64,000 nt of DNA from Ekhidna lutea (GCF_900188325.1 NZ_FZPD01000003.1:310001-374000), one strand, 5' to 3'. Positions 44,800 to 54,495 are shown, numbered from the stretch's first letter. Program-made: numbers and translations. Notes: generated from the sequence alone by a model not told the origin.

Positions 44800-45871
44800 A
44801 GTCTTCTTCCTCTTCCCATCCTTCGTCCACTTTATCTATGTAATTTGCTTTGTTCAGATCGAAATAAAAGGTCGATCCTATTTTATACTCACTTTCAACA
44901 AAAATTTCAGAATCGTGACTTTCAAGGATGTGTTTCACAATAGATAGTCCCAGGCCAGTTCCTCCTTTTTCTCTGGACCTGCTTTTGTCTACTCTGTAAA
45001 ATCGCTCGAAAATACGAGAAATATCTGATTCAGGGATGCCTCGACCATTGTCCGTTACCATAATCCTGATTTTACTGTCTTCGATTTCTTTAAAACTGAT
45101 TTTGGCTTGTCCGCCATTTTTAGTGTACTTAATGGCATTGGAAATCAGATTGAGCATTACCTGATAGATACGACGATAATCTCCCCTAACTATGATCGGG
45201 TCCTTATATTTTTTGGACATTTTGAGTTCCACGCCTTTCTTCTCTGATTTCCCATCAAGCTGGTCTATAATTTCAGCGCACATCCCTCGCATATCAAAAT
45301 TTTCGAAGTGCATTTTGATTTCACCAGATTCAATTTGAGATATCGTAAGTATATCGGCAACAAGAAGATCCAGCGCATCAAGGCTTTTTGCAGCTTTCTT
45401 TAAAAATTTCTTACGAACCTCCTTATCGTTGATAGCGCCATCCAATAGCGTATGGACAAATCCCTGTGCAGCGAATATGGGAGTCTTCAATTCATGTGAG
45501 ACATCTGCAATAAACTCTCGACGGAAGTTTTCTCTTTCTTTCAACTCCTCGATCTCTTTTTCTTTGCTTTTGGCAAAGCTGGAAATTTCCCTGTTGATTC
45601 TTTTCAGGGGATTTACAGACGACATTCTCCCTTTCAAAGCCAATTCACTATCCCGTATTTTTTTTAGCGAATCATAAATCGTTTCAATTTGTCTGAAGAA
45701 CAAGAATTCGAGAACAAGGCGGACGAGAATGTAGCTGGATGAAAACGATAACAAAAATGCAATTACAATGGCAGTAGTAGTGATGTTTGGCAACAGGTAT
45801 AGAAATGCTGTGGTAATAACAGCAACGCATAGTGCCAATAAAAGTGCTATTGCTCTTGAGTTGAATTGCAT
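44792..45871 (-). CDS. Membrane sensor histidine kinase (PhoR-like)
   Basis: 359 residues: two membrane helices at the N-terminus (about 7-27 and 30-52) with almost no periplasmic loop, a linker/coiled coil, HisKA with His126 (FIADVSHELKTPIF), and an ATPase domain (NLISNAIKY, DNGRGIPESD, GGTGLGLSIVKH). The lack of an extracellular sensor suggests it detects a membrane or cytoplasmic cue or a partner protein. It starts 15 bases after the response regulator gene, its obvious partner. Confidence 0.9.
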   Translation of the reverse strand: MQFNSRAIALLLALCVAVITTAFLYLLPNITTTAIVIAFLLSFSSSYILVRLVLEFLFFRQIETIYDSLKKIRDSELALKGRMSSVNPLKRINREISSFAKSKEKEIEELKERENFRREFIADVSHELKTPIFAAQGFVHTLLDGAINDKEVRKKFLKKAAKSLDALDLLVADILTISQIESGEIKMHFENFDMRGMCAEIIDQLDGKSEKKGVELKMSKKYKDPIIVRGDYRRIYQVMLNLISNAIKYTKNGGQAKISFKEIEDSKIRIMVTDNGRGIPESDISRIFERFYRVDKSRSREKGGTGLGLSIVKHILESHDSEIFVESEYKIGSTFYFDLNKANYIDKVDEGWEEEEDYA

Positions 45872-45886
45872 ATGAGGTGACTCTGT

Positions 45887-46573
45887 TTAGTTAGCGTCAA
45901 ACTTATAGCCAACGCCTTTCACTGTCGTGATGTGATCATTGCCTATCTTTTCACGAACCTTTCTGATGTGTACATCGACTGTTCTGGCAAGCACGTATAC
46001 ATCCGTGCCCCAAATATTTTGGAGTAACTCATCTCTGCTATAAACCTTACCAGGATTCTGGGCCAGGAAGTATAATAGCTCAAACTCCTTTTTAGGAAGA
46101 GAAATTTTTTCGTCACCATTCTTTACGGTATAGCTGGTTCTGTCCACCACCAACTCCCCAATAGTAATGGTGCTTGATTCCTTTTTCTTCTTTGATTCTC
46201 TTCTGAATAGGGCGTTTATTCTACTGACGAGTGCACGCGGTTTAATGGGCTTGGTGATATAATCGTCTGCCCCCATATCAAATGCAGCTACTTCGGAGTA
46301 TTCTTCAGATCGTGCAGTGAGAAAAATAACGAAGGTATTGGCCATTTCAGGGAGCTCACGAATTTGGCGGCATGTTTCTACACCATCCTGCTTTGGCATC
46401 ATGATGTCTAATAGGATCAGGTCCGGAACAAAGCTTTTGGCTACTTCTACACCTTTAATACCATCATTAGCCGTTTTAACTTCATATCCTTCTTTACTCA
46501 GGTTGTACTTGAGCAATTCCAAGATATCAGTCTCATCGTCAACTACTAAAATTTTCTGATTGGTTTTTCCCAT
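45887..46573 (-). CDS. OmpR/PhoB-family response regulator
   Basis: 228 residues: receiver domain (Asp56 in LILLDIMMP, Lys in ITKPIKP) and a C-terminal winged helix (KEFELLYFLAQNPGKVYSRDELLQ, then VDVHIRKVREKIG). Partner of the adjacent PhoR-like kinase. Direct GGTAA repeats spaced 11 bases apart upstream (46725 and 46736) have the geometry of PhoB-type binding sites and may be used for autoregulation or for the divergent protease gene. Confidence 0.92.
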   Translation of the reverse strand: MGKTNQKILVVDDETDILELLKYNLSKEGYEVKTANDGIKGVEVAKSFVPDLILLDIMMPKQDGVETCRQIRELPEMANTFVIFLTARSEEYSEVAAFDMGADDYITKPIKPRALVSRINALFRRESKKKKESSTITIGELVVDRTSYTVKNGDEKISLPKKEFELLYFLAQNPGKVYSRDELLQNIWGTDVYVLARTVDVHIRKVREKIGNDHITTVKGVGYKFDAN

Positions 46574-46901
46574 TTTTTGTGGAGATATTGTATGATAACG
46601 TATCCTTAAATTGTTCTTTACAATTTGTTAAAATTTTAAAGCTGTTTCATTAAATAATTCAGCTTTTCATTCATTTCATTCAACGTTATTCAAAATTAGT
46701 CAGAAATCAACTGTATGTTAAAAAGGTAACAATTTGGTAAAAAATAATTACCATCCTTTTTTAGTTCTGTTGTTCAATCGGGATGCGATATAAGATTAGG
46801 TGTTAATTGAATTTTTTAATTAAATTGGGATACAAAGTACTCGGCATGCATACTATTATATGCTATTGAGTACTGTTTATTTTAACCTTAACCTAATCGT
46901 A
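46574..46901. other. AT-rich divergent intergenic region with 11-bp-phased GGTAA repeats
   Basis: No gene or terminator seen in 328 bases. ggtaa occurs at 46725-46729 and 46736-46740, 11 bases apart, followed by the inverted ttacc (46748-46752); gttaa precedes at 46717. OmpR/PhoB-type regulators bind 7-bp direct repeats with this phase, and the gene for one lies to the left. Inference only. Confidence 0.35.
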
Positions 46902-48425
46902 ATGAAACACACAAAAATCAGCGTGGTGTTGCTTGCATTGCTATTGCTTGCATGTAACGAAGAAACCCCAATCTCTCCACCCATTATTCAACAGGAGCCT
47001 ATTGCTAAAACAGTGATTGACGAAGCAATCATTTCGTCCCTACAGGATAATGATGAGTTTAACTGGAATGAGGCTTCTGATGAAATGATCTGGAGTGCCT
47101 TAATTCATGGTGATAACATTCTTACCATAGGATATCAGCCTGCTGGAGAAACTAACATCAATAGCAGAATCTCTGAAATTGACATCCGGCAAGAAGCATG
47201 GGTTACTACATCAGATGATATTATCACTGACGTTGTTCGTATTTTGGAGCGGGAAAATCAGGAGTTTAAAGAGGAAGACTTAAGCCTAAGGAAGCATGAA
47301 GTACTTCCCTTCATTGATGTTGAGGTCACCAGCCTTGAAGTTGTAAAATATCTCAGATCCCTACCAACCGTGAGATATGTAGAACCACTTGGATATGAAG
47401 TGGACTTTCCGACTGTGGAAGATGGACGTATTGAAAGCAGCAAAGGATGTAGCAATGATCCGAATTATGGCATTCCCTCGAATGACTATACAAACATTAG
47501 CCCGGGAGCCAAAGCCTCATGGCATTTGTACGCAAACAATGTTGTAAATGCATGGAATTCCAGTACTGGAAGTGGAATTGGAATAGGCCTAATTGACACA
47601 GGCATTTCGCCAAGCCAGGACAACCTTAATGGAAACTTCAATAGTGGCTATTCAAGTGGACGATATGTTCATAAATATGGATTTTATGTTAGCTCATGGT
47701 GGTGGTGGGCTAGCCCTGACGGTCCGGATGATGATTGTGGCCATGGTACTGCAATGGCCGGAGTGATGGCAGCACCTAGAAGTACAGATGGCTCATCTGT
47801 TGGTGTTGCATACAATGCGAACCTTGTAGCAGTAAGAGGTACCGGTGATGTTGTAATTAATGGTGGGAAAGAGAAAACGGGAGTAGCGGATGCACTTGTT
47901 TATTTAGGAAATAGAAGTGATGTGAAAATCATTAGTATGTCTATCGGAGATGTATTCTCTAATTCTAAAGTGGCGGATGCAGTGCGTTATGCTTATGGAA
48001 GGGGCAAATTGATTTTTGCTGCTGCAGGAACTTCTACCAGTTGGACCAATTGGTATGGGGTAATTTTCCCTGCATCTATGAGTGAAACGGTAGCGGTGAC
48101 CGGCATAAAGGAAAGTGGCTATACAAGATGTGATGTCTGTCATTCAGGCAGCAAAGTTGATTTTACAGTGATAATGGAGCGTAGCGGAACAGAAAATCAT
48201 CCGCTCTCACTGGCTATGAGCGGAAATCAACCGTCAACAGTAGGAGGGTCGTCAGTAGCTACCGCAACAGCTGCCGGTATTGCTGCTTTAGTTTGGTCAA
48301 AGAATCCAGCCCTAAGCAGGTCTCAGGTGCTTGACAAATTGAAACAAACTGCCGATCTGTATCCAAATAAGAGCTCATCATTCGGGTGGGGCACTTTGGA
48401 TGCTGCAGCTGCAGTGAATCACTGA
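46902..48425 (+). CDS. S8-family (subtilisin-like) serine protease lipoprotein
   Basis: From the ATG at 46902, 507 residues with a lipoprotein signal (lipobox LLLAC, Cys18), a ~150-residue propeptide-like region, and a subtilase domain. Catalytic Asp is in GLIDTGIS (near 232), His in DCGHGTAMAG (near 281), Ser in GGSSVATATAAG (near 451). The oxyanion Asn of the usual AAGN motif is replaced: the sequence reads FAAAGTSTSW. A WWWW stretch and paired cysteines (CDVCH) are notable. Expected at the cell surface or in the periplasm. The open frame extends 14 codons upstream without signal character. Confidence 0.85.
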   Translation: MKHTKISVVLLALLLLACNEETPISPPIIQQEPIAKTVIDEAIISSLQDNDEFNWNEASDEMIWSALIHGDNILTIGYQPAGETNINSRISEIDIRQEAWVTTSDDIITDVVRILERENQEFKEEDLSLRKHEVLPFIDVEVTSLEVVKYLRSLPTVRYVEPLGYEVDFPTVEDGRIESSKGCSNDPNYGIPSNDYTNISPGAKASWHLYANNVVNAWNSSTGSGIGIGLIDTGISPSQDNLNGNFNSGYSSGRYVHKYGFYVSSWWWWASPDGPDDDCGHGTAMAGVMAAPRSTDGSSVGVAYNANLVAVRGTGDVVINGGKEKTGVADALVYLGNRSDVKIISMSIGDVFSNSKVADAVRYAYGRGKLIFAAAGTSTSWTNWYGVIFPASMSETVAVTGIKESGYTRCDVCHSGSKVDFTVIMERSGTENHPLSLAMSGNQPSTVGGSSVATATAAGIAALVWSKNPALSRSQVLDKLKQTADLYPNKSSSFGWGTLDAAAAVNH

Positions 48426-48447
48426 AAGTATTAATTCTCTTATATAT

Positions 48448-48481
48448 AATCGTCGGGGCATTGCCTCGGCGATTTTTTTTA
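48448..48481 (+). terminator. Intrinsic terminator of the S8 protease gene
   Basis: Stem aatcgtcgggg / cctcggcgatt with two G:U pairs and a 5-base loop (48448-48474), then eight T. It runs into the stop of the converging aminopeptidase-like gene. Confidence 0.85.
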
Positions 48482-49495
48482 TTCATGATATGCTTTCATG
48501 CCCTTTATGAAGCGTTTTAAATCATTCTCATAATTGTTGATTAACATTTCTTCAAGTGAATCTTTGGCGGAGTAATACCTGAGAAAAGACATAAAGTAAG
48601 CATTATTAGGTCGCGCTTCATCGAATGCCTTGTAGTAGCGGGGATTGTGAAAATGGAGTGTATCTATTGAGTTTACGATAAGATCAATAAGTATATGTTT
48701 TTGAATTGCTTTTACTGAATCTGATTCATTTTCCAGGGTTTGATATAAAGAATCGAGGATTTGCGCTGCGTCGAGCATCTGATTGCGGAATGTTCGACTA
48801 TCATCTTCTGCCATGACATATTCAAAATATGATTCAGAATTTTTACCATATTTTTTATTCAGAAATTGAATGGCTCCTTTTTCACCAATAAAAGATGCGA
48901 GGTTTTCATTAAACTCGACATTATCCTTCACAAACAATGTGGAATGTGTTAGCTCATGAATGATCAATTCCACCAGCGAGCCTTCTGGTCGTTCCAGCAT
49001 ATTTGAAAGAATCGGATCCTTGGTCCAGCCCAATGTTGACCACCCACCCACAGGCCGAATGCGCGTATCATATCCTTTCGTTTTTAATTCGTTCATTTCT
49101 GACTTTGCATTTTCCAGGTCAAAAAAGCCTTTATAGGGAAATGAACCGAGTAAAGGGAAACTCCACATTTTTGGCTCTAAAGCGTATGCTTTGGATGCAG
49201 ATAAATTCCAAAGTAAAACCTCACCCTTTTGGTTGTAATAAGTGGTGTAGTTTGCAGACTTCTTTAAGCCCAGCTCTCCAAATGCAAAAGTGCGAACGTC
49301 ATTCACTATCTGAATTTTAATCTTGATGCTATCGGCAGCCATAGAGTCAGCAAGCACTTGTTCTATAGGTACCGTATTTAATGTAATGCGTAATTGACCT
49401 TTTGCCTGCTTGAAGCCATAAGCAATCAACTCCCAATAAATTATTAGCAGTACTATCATCAGCATCAAAATGCCCCCACTCACTTTTTTTATCAT
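48479..49495 (-). CDS. Putative membrane-anchored aminopeptidase (zinc gluzincin-like, PF10023 type)
   Basis: 338 residues: one N-terminal membrane anchor (about 6-25), then a domain with the zinc motif IIHELTHSTLF (HELTH at 180-184) and a downstream NENLASFIG (Glu198) as the third ligand. GGWSTLGWTKDPILSNM precedes it, as in bacterial proteins annotated putative aminopeptidase. Active site probably periplasmic. The peptidase activity is predicted from the motif only. Monocistronic. Confidence 0.8.
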   Translation of the reverse strand: MIKKVSGGILMLMIVLLIIYWELIAYGFKQAKGQLRITLNTVPIEQVLADSMAADSIKIKIQIVNDVRTFAFGELGLKKSANYTTYYNQKGEVLLWNLSASKAYALEPKMWSFPLLGSFPYKGFFDLENAKSEMNELKTKGYDTRIRPVGGWSTLGWTKDPILSNMLERPEGSLVELIIHELTHSTLFVKDNVEFNENLASFIGEKGAIQFLNKKYGKNSESYFEYVMAEDDSRTFRNQMLDAAQILDSLYQTLENESDSVKAIQKHILIDLIVNSIDTLHFHNPRYYKAFDEARPNNAYFMSFLRYYSAKDSLEEMLINNYENDLKRFIKGMKAYHE

Positions 49496-49567
49496 GCCAC
49501 AACTTTATTTATTGTTTATCGTAAGATACCTTGCAATACACAGTAATAGAAATAACCTTTTTCACTC

Positions 49568-49978
49568 ATGGATTTAAAAGATCACGACAACAACCTGCGC
49601 ATTATTGGTAAGATATTCATTGTAATTGGGCTCATTCTGGTGCCAATATCTATATCTACTTTCTTTTTTGTGGATATGATAAGTCATAGTGATTTCTGGC
49701 ACGAAATCAGACACTTCGAAGTGATGTTTATGGAGATACATCCGCCGCAGAATCTGCTTTACATGCTTCCAATCCTGCAAACACTTTCACTTCTTGTGTT
49801 CATTGTTTCAGGTTACGGTTTAGCGACTAAGCAAGATTGGGGCAAAAAGTTTGCGATAGTTCCTGCTGTATTATTGCTTTTTAAATTTCCGATAGGCACA
49901 GCTCTTGGTGGCTATATGATCTATGCTATTCATTATGTACCGAAAGAGGAGGTGAGTAATGGTAATGAGCCAGCTTAA
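49568..49978 (+). CDS. Membrane protein of unknown function, about four helices
   Basis: 136 residues with hydrophobic segments at about 12-33, 60-80, 92-105 and 110-125; the first loop carries several His and Phe residues (SHSDFWHEIRHFEVMF). No recognised family. It starts 72 bases from the divergent aminopeptidase gene and its stop overlaps the stop of the converging SiaB-family gene. Confidence 0.6.
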   Translation: MDLKDHDNNLRIIGKIFIVIGLILVPISISTFFFVDMISHSDFWHEIRHFEVMFMEIHPPQNLLYMLPILQTLSLLVFIVSGYGLATKQDWGKKFAIVPAVLLLFKFPIGTALGGYMIYAIHYVPKEEVSNGNEPA

Positions 49979-50589
49979 CTGTCCGTATCCTTAGCCACAC
50001 GCATCGTTAGAATAAAGAAGCAGGAGGTTTCACTGTCAGGTTCGAAATAATACTCAAATCGTGTTCCTGTCTTTTTTGCCATGTCAATGAAGCCTAGACC
50101 GGCTCCTCCGGTTTCACCAAATTCGGAGTTTGTCATCGCATCTCGATAAAGCTGTTTTACACCATCTGCATCGAGGGAATTAATATTGTCTAGAATTTCT
50201 CTTAGCGAGACAGCACTTTTAAGATCTATATTATTTCCGGTGGTTATGAAATACTCGGTTTCATTATGGCCGATAAGGAAGATGCCTTTTTTTACCAGTC
50301 CGTGTTCCAGCGAGTTGGATTCTTCATCTGACTGACTGTCTGCATGTTTGCATATATTCTGGAGTGACTCCATCATGACGTGATAGACTCGCTTAGTCAC
50401 CTTTCTGTTTTCATTGCGAACACTCAGGTCTTCAGAAATCATATCAGTTACACCTTCTATCGTGGCTTGTGTCACATTGCCCAAGTAGACCACATTCACA
50501 TTACCTTCAGTCATCATCTTCTTAAAGCTGATGATGGTTTTAAGATGTTTTAATTGATTATAAACCTGTTCGTATCCAGTATTGTCCAT
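49975..50589 (-). CDS. SiaB-family protein kinase (DUF6272-like)
   Basis: 204 residues resembling SiaB, the kinase that phosphorylates SiaC in the Pseudomonas SiaABCD diguanylate-cyclase pathway and is widespread in Bacteroidota. Visible: NRKVTKRVYHVMMESLQNICKH (as two blocks near 80-101), FITTGNNI, and the glycine-rich nucleotide-binding motif ETGGAGLGFIDMAKKTG near 157-173. There is no SiaC (DUF1987), SiaA phosphatase or GGDEF gene next to it in the window. The only same-strand neighbour is a 74-aa hypothetical gene upstream. Confidence 0.75.
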   Translation of the reverse strand: MDNTGYEQVYNQLKHLKTIISFKKMMTEGNVNVVYLGNVTQATIEGVTDMISEDLSVRNENRKVTKRVYHVMMESLQNICKHADSQSDEESNSLEHGLVKKGIFLIGHNETEYFITTGNNIDLKSAVSLREILDNINSLDADGVKQLYRDAMTNSEFGETGGAGLGFIDMAKKTGTRFEYYFEPDSETSCFFILTMRVAKDTDS

Positions 50590-50677
50590 ATAGGTTAGTT
50601 TGCTGGAAGGACAAGATAATGAAGGATTAATTGAGTTTATATAAACCAGTCCTGTTTCTCGAACTCAATCTTTGCGA

Positions 50678-50902
50678 TTAGGCACTTATTTGGGCCGGAC
50701 TAAACTCCATGGTTTCAAGACTTTTGGAAGTGGCCCATTTCTTAAGGGAATCCAGTTGATCTTCATAAATCATAACTTTATGATCAAAGGAAGATCGGGT
50801 GTGTTGAATGTCCGTTTCAATGAAGTCGATCAGTGATGTTCTGGACGGAAATGAGACTGAGTACATCAGCCCTTCATTTTTGATGAGTAAAGCGTTTGTC
50901 AT
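50678..50902 (-). CDS. 74-aa hypothetical protein upstream of the SiaB-family gene
   Basis: A soluble 74-residue protein with a beta-strand-like N-terminus (ALLIKNEGLMYSVSF) and a helical middle (SLIDFIETDIQHTRSSFDHK). No recognised family. It lies 88 bases upstream of the SiaB-family gene on the same strand, so the two may be co-transcribed; it is too short to be SiaC. Confidence 0.5.
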   Translation of the reverse strand: MTNALLIKNEGLMYSVSFPSRTSLIDFIETDIQHTRSSFDHKVMIYEDQLDSLKKWATSKSLETMEFSPAQISA

Positions 50903-51104
50903 ACATCTGGCGGTTTATATGTTTAAATAAACTCAAAAAAAGCATGCAAGTTTAGACCGTTCGATGGATGGCATGAATTTTTAGATAATCAGTGTAAGCG
51001 CGTACAAACGGATAGGTATAATGACTAGTTTTATGCCTTTTTAAAAAGTATTTATTTTTCCTAATATTTTTAGCAAAATTAATTTTTCTTCAGAACGAAA
51101 AGAC

Positions 51105-51112
51105 TATTTTTG
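51105..51112 (+). promoter_or_regulatory. -7 box of the recA promoter (TATTTTTG)
   Basis: Exact TAnnTTTG match 35 bases before the recA ATG, with a T-rich stretch but no clear TTTG at the -33 position. No LexA-type palindrome was recognised. Confidence 0.5.
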
Positions 51113-51147
51113 TCTGATTTCTAAAAAACAAAAAGAACGATACCTCT

Positions 51148-52143
51148 ATGGCTGACGCATCAGAAAAACAGAAAGCTCTCCAGATTACAATCGAAAAGCT
51201 GGAGAAGACCTATGGTAAAGGAACTGTCATGAAACTCAGTGATGAAAAAGTGATGGATGTGCCTACCATTTCAACCGGTTCTTTAAGTCTGGATATGGCG
51301 CTGGGAGTAGGTGGTATTCCCAGGGGTAGAATCATTGAGGTGTATGGTCCGGAATCTTCTGGTAAAACCACACTTGCCATGCATTGCATTGCGGAGGCTC
51401 AAAAAGCAGGAGGTATGGCGGCAATCATCGATGCGGAGCATGCTTTTGATAAGAGCTATGCGGAAAATCTGGGCATTGATACAGAGAATCTATTGATCTC
51501 TCAGCCTGATAACGGAGAGCAGGCCTTGGAAATAGCTGAACACTTAATCCGTTCAGGGGCACTGGATATTATCGTAATTGATTCGGTTGCTGCGCTAGTA
51601 CCACGTGGTGAACTGGAAGGAGAGATGGGGGATAGTAAAATGGGGCTACAGGCACGATTGATGTCTCAGGCCTTAAGAAAGCTGACTGGTACTATTAATA
51701 AGACTGGCTGCTCATGTATTTTCATTAACCAGCTTCGAGAGAAGATCGGGGTGATGTTTGGCAATCCGGAAACAACCACCGGAGGAAATGCATTGAAATT
51801 CTACGCATCGGTGCGACTGGATATTCGAAGGATCGGTCAGATCAAGGAGTCAGCTGATAATGTGCTGGGTAACCGCACAAGAGTGAAGGTGGTAAAGAAC
51901 AAAGTGGCCCCTCCATTCAAAATGGTGGAATTTGACATTATGTATGGAAAGGGAATCAGCAAGAGTGGTGAGATCATCGATATTGGTGTAGAGCTTGATG
52001 TAGTTCAGAAGTCCGGTTCATGGTTCTCCTATGACGGAAATAAGCTCGGACAGGGAAGAGATGCTGTAAAAGCATTGATTGAAGACAACCCGGAGCTGAT
52101 GGAGGATATTGAGAAAAAGATCAAGGAGAAACTGAACGGATAA
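51148..52143 (+). CDS. recA: Recombinase RecA
   Basis: ATP-dependent strand-exchange protein of homologous recombination and SOS signalling. 331 residues with the P-loop GPESSGKTT (67-75), [16 protein letters not shown], the Walker [11 protein letters not shown], the L1/L2 region ([37 protein letters not shown]) and a shorter C-terminal tail than E. coli, ending [11 protein letters not shown]. Monocistronic with its own terminator. Confidence 0.98.
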   Translation: MADASEKQKALQITIEKLEKTYGKGTVMKLSDEKVMDVPTISTGSLSLDMALGVGGIPRGRIIEVYGPESSGKTTLAMHCIAEAQKAGGMAAIIDAEHAFDKSYAENLGIDTENLLISQPDNGEQALEIAEHLIRSGALDIIVIDSVAALVPRGELEGEMGDSKMGLQARLMSQALRKLTGTINKTGCSCIFINQLREKIGVMFGNPETTTGGNALKFYASVRLDIRRIGQIKESADNVLGNRTRVKVVKNKVAPPFKMVEFDIMYGKGISKSGEIIDIGVELDVVQKSGSWFSYDGNKLGQGRDAVKALIEDNPELMEDIEKKIKEKLNG

Positions 52144-52167
52144 GAACTAATCCTTAATCGTAAAATG

Positions 52168-52196
52168 AAAGGTGAGCTGGGAGGCTCACCTTTTTT
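52168..52196 (+). terminator. Intrinsic terminator of recA
   Basis: Stem aaaggtgagc (52168-52177) / gctcaccttt (52184-52193), 6-base loop, then a T-run to 52196, 24 bases after the recA stop. Confidence 0.9.
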
Positions 52197-52263
52197 GTTT
52201 GCATCAAAAATTCTAGTTGAAAACAGAATTATATAAGTTCGAGCTTTTAATTTTTTATTGGCT

Positions 52264-54495
52264 ATGAGACAAATCAGCATCATTTCTTTACTTCTTGTAT
52301 CCTCTTTAGGATTTAATCATTGTATATTCTCACAGAGCTTAAAAGCTAAGGATGTAGAAGGTTTATGGTATGGAAACTATTACTTGACAACCGGCACCAA
52401 TTATGAGTTAATAGTCGAAATCAAAGCCTTAAGAAAATCTCAAGTAGAGGTTCAGCTGTACTATCCGTCATACTTCAATTCAAAGTACAAAGCTATTGGA
52501 GTAATTAATCAGGATAGTGTTTTGATTGGCTCGACATCAGTTACACAAGGAGTTGGTAATTTTTTAGTTGACTATGATGACCAAATGCTTTTAGCCTTTG
52601 ATGGAAGTACCTTAAAAGGAACATATCTTGTTAATGGTGAAATTTTTGCAGATGTCAGTTTAGAAAATGAGTCAGTTATTGATGAAAATCAGCGGAGTGT
52701 TTATAGAAATTTGATTAATGAATCAAATCAAAAATTCGGACAAAGTTTAGTTGGAAATGAATTGCGTTTGGATATCGATTCATTATCTCAAGTGGCCATT
52801 GAAAATGTCGCATCCTTCAACAATTTGAACGTCTCTACAATGTTGATTGAAGGTAATGTTACAGCGGGTGGTATAGAATTTCCTGCGCGAATGGAGTTCC
52901 ATATGCCTGAGTCGATGTATATAGAATTGGATTTCCAAGGTCAGAAATTCTTAAAAGTATCAAATGAAGTAATCAACTGGGAGTATGATCCTTTCAATGA
53001 TGAGTTAACTATTGATTCTTTGTCAGAGGAAACTGATAACAACAAAGCTGATAATAGCTATGATAATTTTATTGGCACACTCGCTAGTTCAATAGAAGGC
53101 GGGTTCAAAATTTCAAATGTTCAAAAATCCTTCCTAAACAAAATGGAAGCATATCGATTGACACTTGAAAAAGATAATGAAAAAAGATACTTTTCAATTG
53201 ATCCTAAAACTGCAAACCTGTTAAGACAGGAAGTTGCCGGCAAGGTTAATTCTTACGGCAATTATCAGACTTTCGAGGGAATTCCAATACCTACTTCAAC
53301 CACTGAATTTCAATCAAACGGTCAAGTGTTGGAGTTTACCTTTGACAATTTCCAATTTAATATCAGCTTAGACACCAATAAGTTGAAAATCCCTGAACAC
53401 CTAAAGGGTAAAATAAAGCCAACCAATAATCCTAATGCATATACTGATAAGGCAGGAGTGTATTTTAATGAAGGTGAATATGAGGAAGCAAAGAAGTATT
53501 ACGAGCTCGCAATAAAGAGCCAAGGAGAAGCAGGCTGGATATACCATAGAATTGGCAAATGCTCGCACAGATTAGGTTCTTACTACGAGGCAATAGGGTT
53601 TTATCAGAAAGCAATTTCAATTGATCCAGAAGATGCTGTTTACTATAATGACATGGGTCTTTCCAAATACGACTTGGGAGATTATAAAAATGCTTTAATT
53701 GATTTTGAAAAAGCGCTATCAATAGATAGTAATATGGCAGTAACACATTCGAATAAGGCTAACTCTTATTATTTCCTAAATGAAAAAGAAAAAGCCTTTG
53801 AAAGTTTTTCAAAGGCAATAGAACTTGATAGTTCTAATGCTAATTTTTACGCAAATCACGGAATAGTCGGTGTTGAAGTTGGTATCTATTCGGAAGCTAG
53901 AAATAGTTTGAAATCTGCGATTAATTTGAGTTACGATAATTCAGCTAAGATGTACAACTGGATTGGAATTTCATTTTATAGAGAAGAAGTGTATGACTCA
54001 GCTGTCATGTATTTTACTGAAGCCATTAATATTAATGATACTCAATATAATTATGTGAAAAACTTGGCGATGGCATATTATGAACTGGACAAAATGGATA
54101 AAGCTCAACTTTACTTTGAGGATGCACTTGAATTAAACAATGAAGATGATGACCTGCTTAATTATTTGGGATTAACCTTTTACAATATGGGAGATTATGA
54201 TGGAGCAAATTATTATTTTAATAAAGCGATTACAATAAATAGTAAGAATGCTACATATTATGATAATCGGGCTTATACATACGAACAACTTGGGTCATAC
54301 ACTAAAGCTATTGAGGACTTGACAACAAGTATTCAACTCTATCCGGATGATGCAGAGGTCTTTTATAGAAGAGGTCTAATTTATAAGCTTCAGCATAACA
54401 ACTTCAATGCTTGTCAAGATTTTAAGAAGGCAGCCGAAATGGAGCATGAAGAAGCAGAAGAGGCATTTAAAAATTGTAAGATATCTGATGGATAA
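52264..54495 (+). CDS. Exported TPR-repeat protein with a unique N-terminal region
   Basis: From the ATG at 52264 (a TTG two codons earlier is in frame) 743 residues with a signal peptide ending CIFSQ. Three parts: a ~110-residue beta-rich domain (about 22-135, beginning KDVEGLWYGNYYL), a second beta-rich region (about 160-365, with SLSQVAIENVASF and YIELDFQGQKFL resembling outer-membrane lipoprotein-sorting folds), and about ten TPR units (about 385-735; for example AGWIYHRIGKCSHRLGSYYE). TPR domains scaffold protein contacts. Codon use is more AT-rich than its neighbours. Function unknown. Confidence 0.75.
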   Translation: MRQISIISLLLVSSLGFNHCIFSQSLKAKDVEGLWYGNYYLTTGTNYELIVEIKALRKSQVEVQLYYPSYFNSKYKAIGVINQDSVLIGSTSVTQGVGNFLVDYDDQMLLAFDGSTLKGTYLVNGEIFADVSLENESVIDENQRSVYRNLINESNQKFGQSLVGNELRLDIDSLSQVAIENVASFNNLNVSTMLIEGNVTAGGIEFPARMEFHMPESMYIELDFQGQKFLKVSNEVINWEYDPFNDELTIDSLSEETDNNKADNSYDNFIGTLASSIEGGFKISNVQKSFLNKMEAYRLTLEKDNEKRYFSIDPKTANLLRQEVAGKVNSYGNYQTFEGIPIPTSTTEFQSNGQVLEFTFDNFQFNISLDTNKLKIPEHLKGKIKPTNNPNAYTDKAGVYFNEGEYEEAKKYYELAIKSQGEAGWIYHRIGKCSHRLGSYYEAIGFYQKAISIDPEDAVYYNDMGLSKYDLGDYKNALIDFEKALSIDSNMAVTHSNKANSYYFLNEKEKAFESFSKAIELDSSNANFYANHGIVGVEVGIYSEARNSLKSAINLSYDNSAKMYNWIGISFYREEVYDSAVMYFTEAININDTQYNYVKNLAMAYYELDKMDKAQLYFEDALELNNEDDDLLNYLGLTFYNMGDYDGANYYFNKAITINSKNATYYDNRAYTYEQLGSYTKAIEDLTTSIQLYPDDAEVFYRRGLIYKLQHNNFNACQDFKKAAEMEHEEAEEAFKNCKISDG

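Noticed and set aside
44464-44943. 159-aa plus-strand frame across the pseudouridine synthase and sensor kinase genes
   Set aside because: Antisense to two well-supported genes, low-complexity hydrophobic translation and no start signal.
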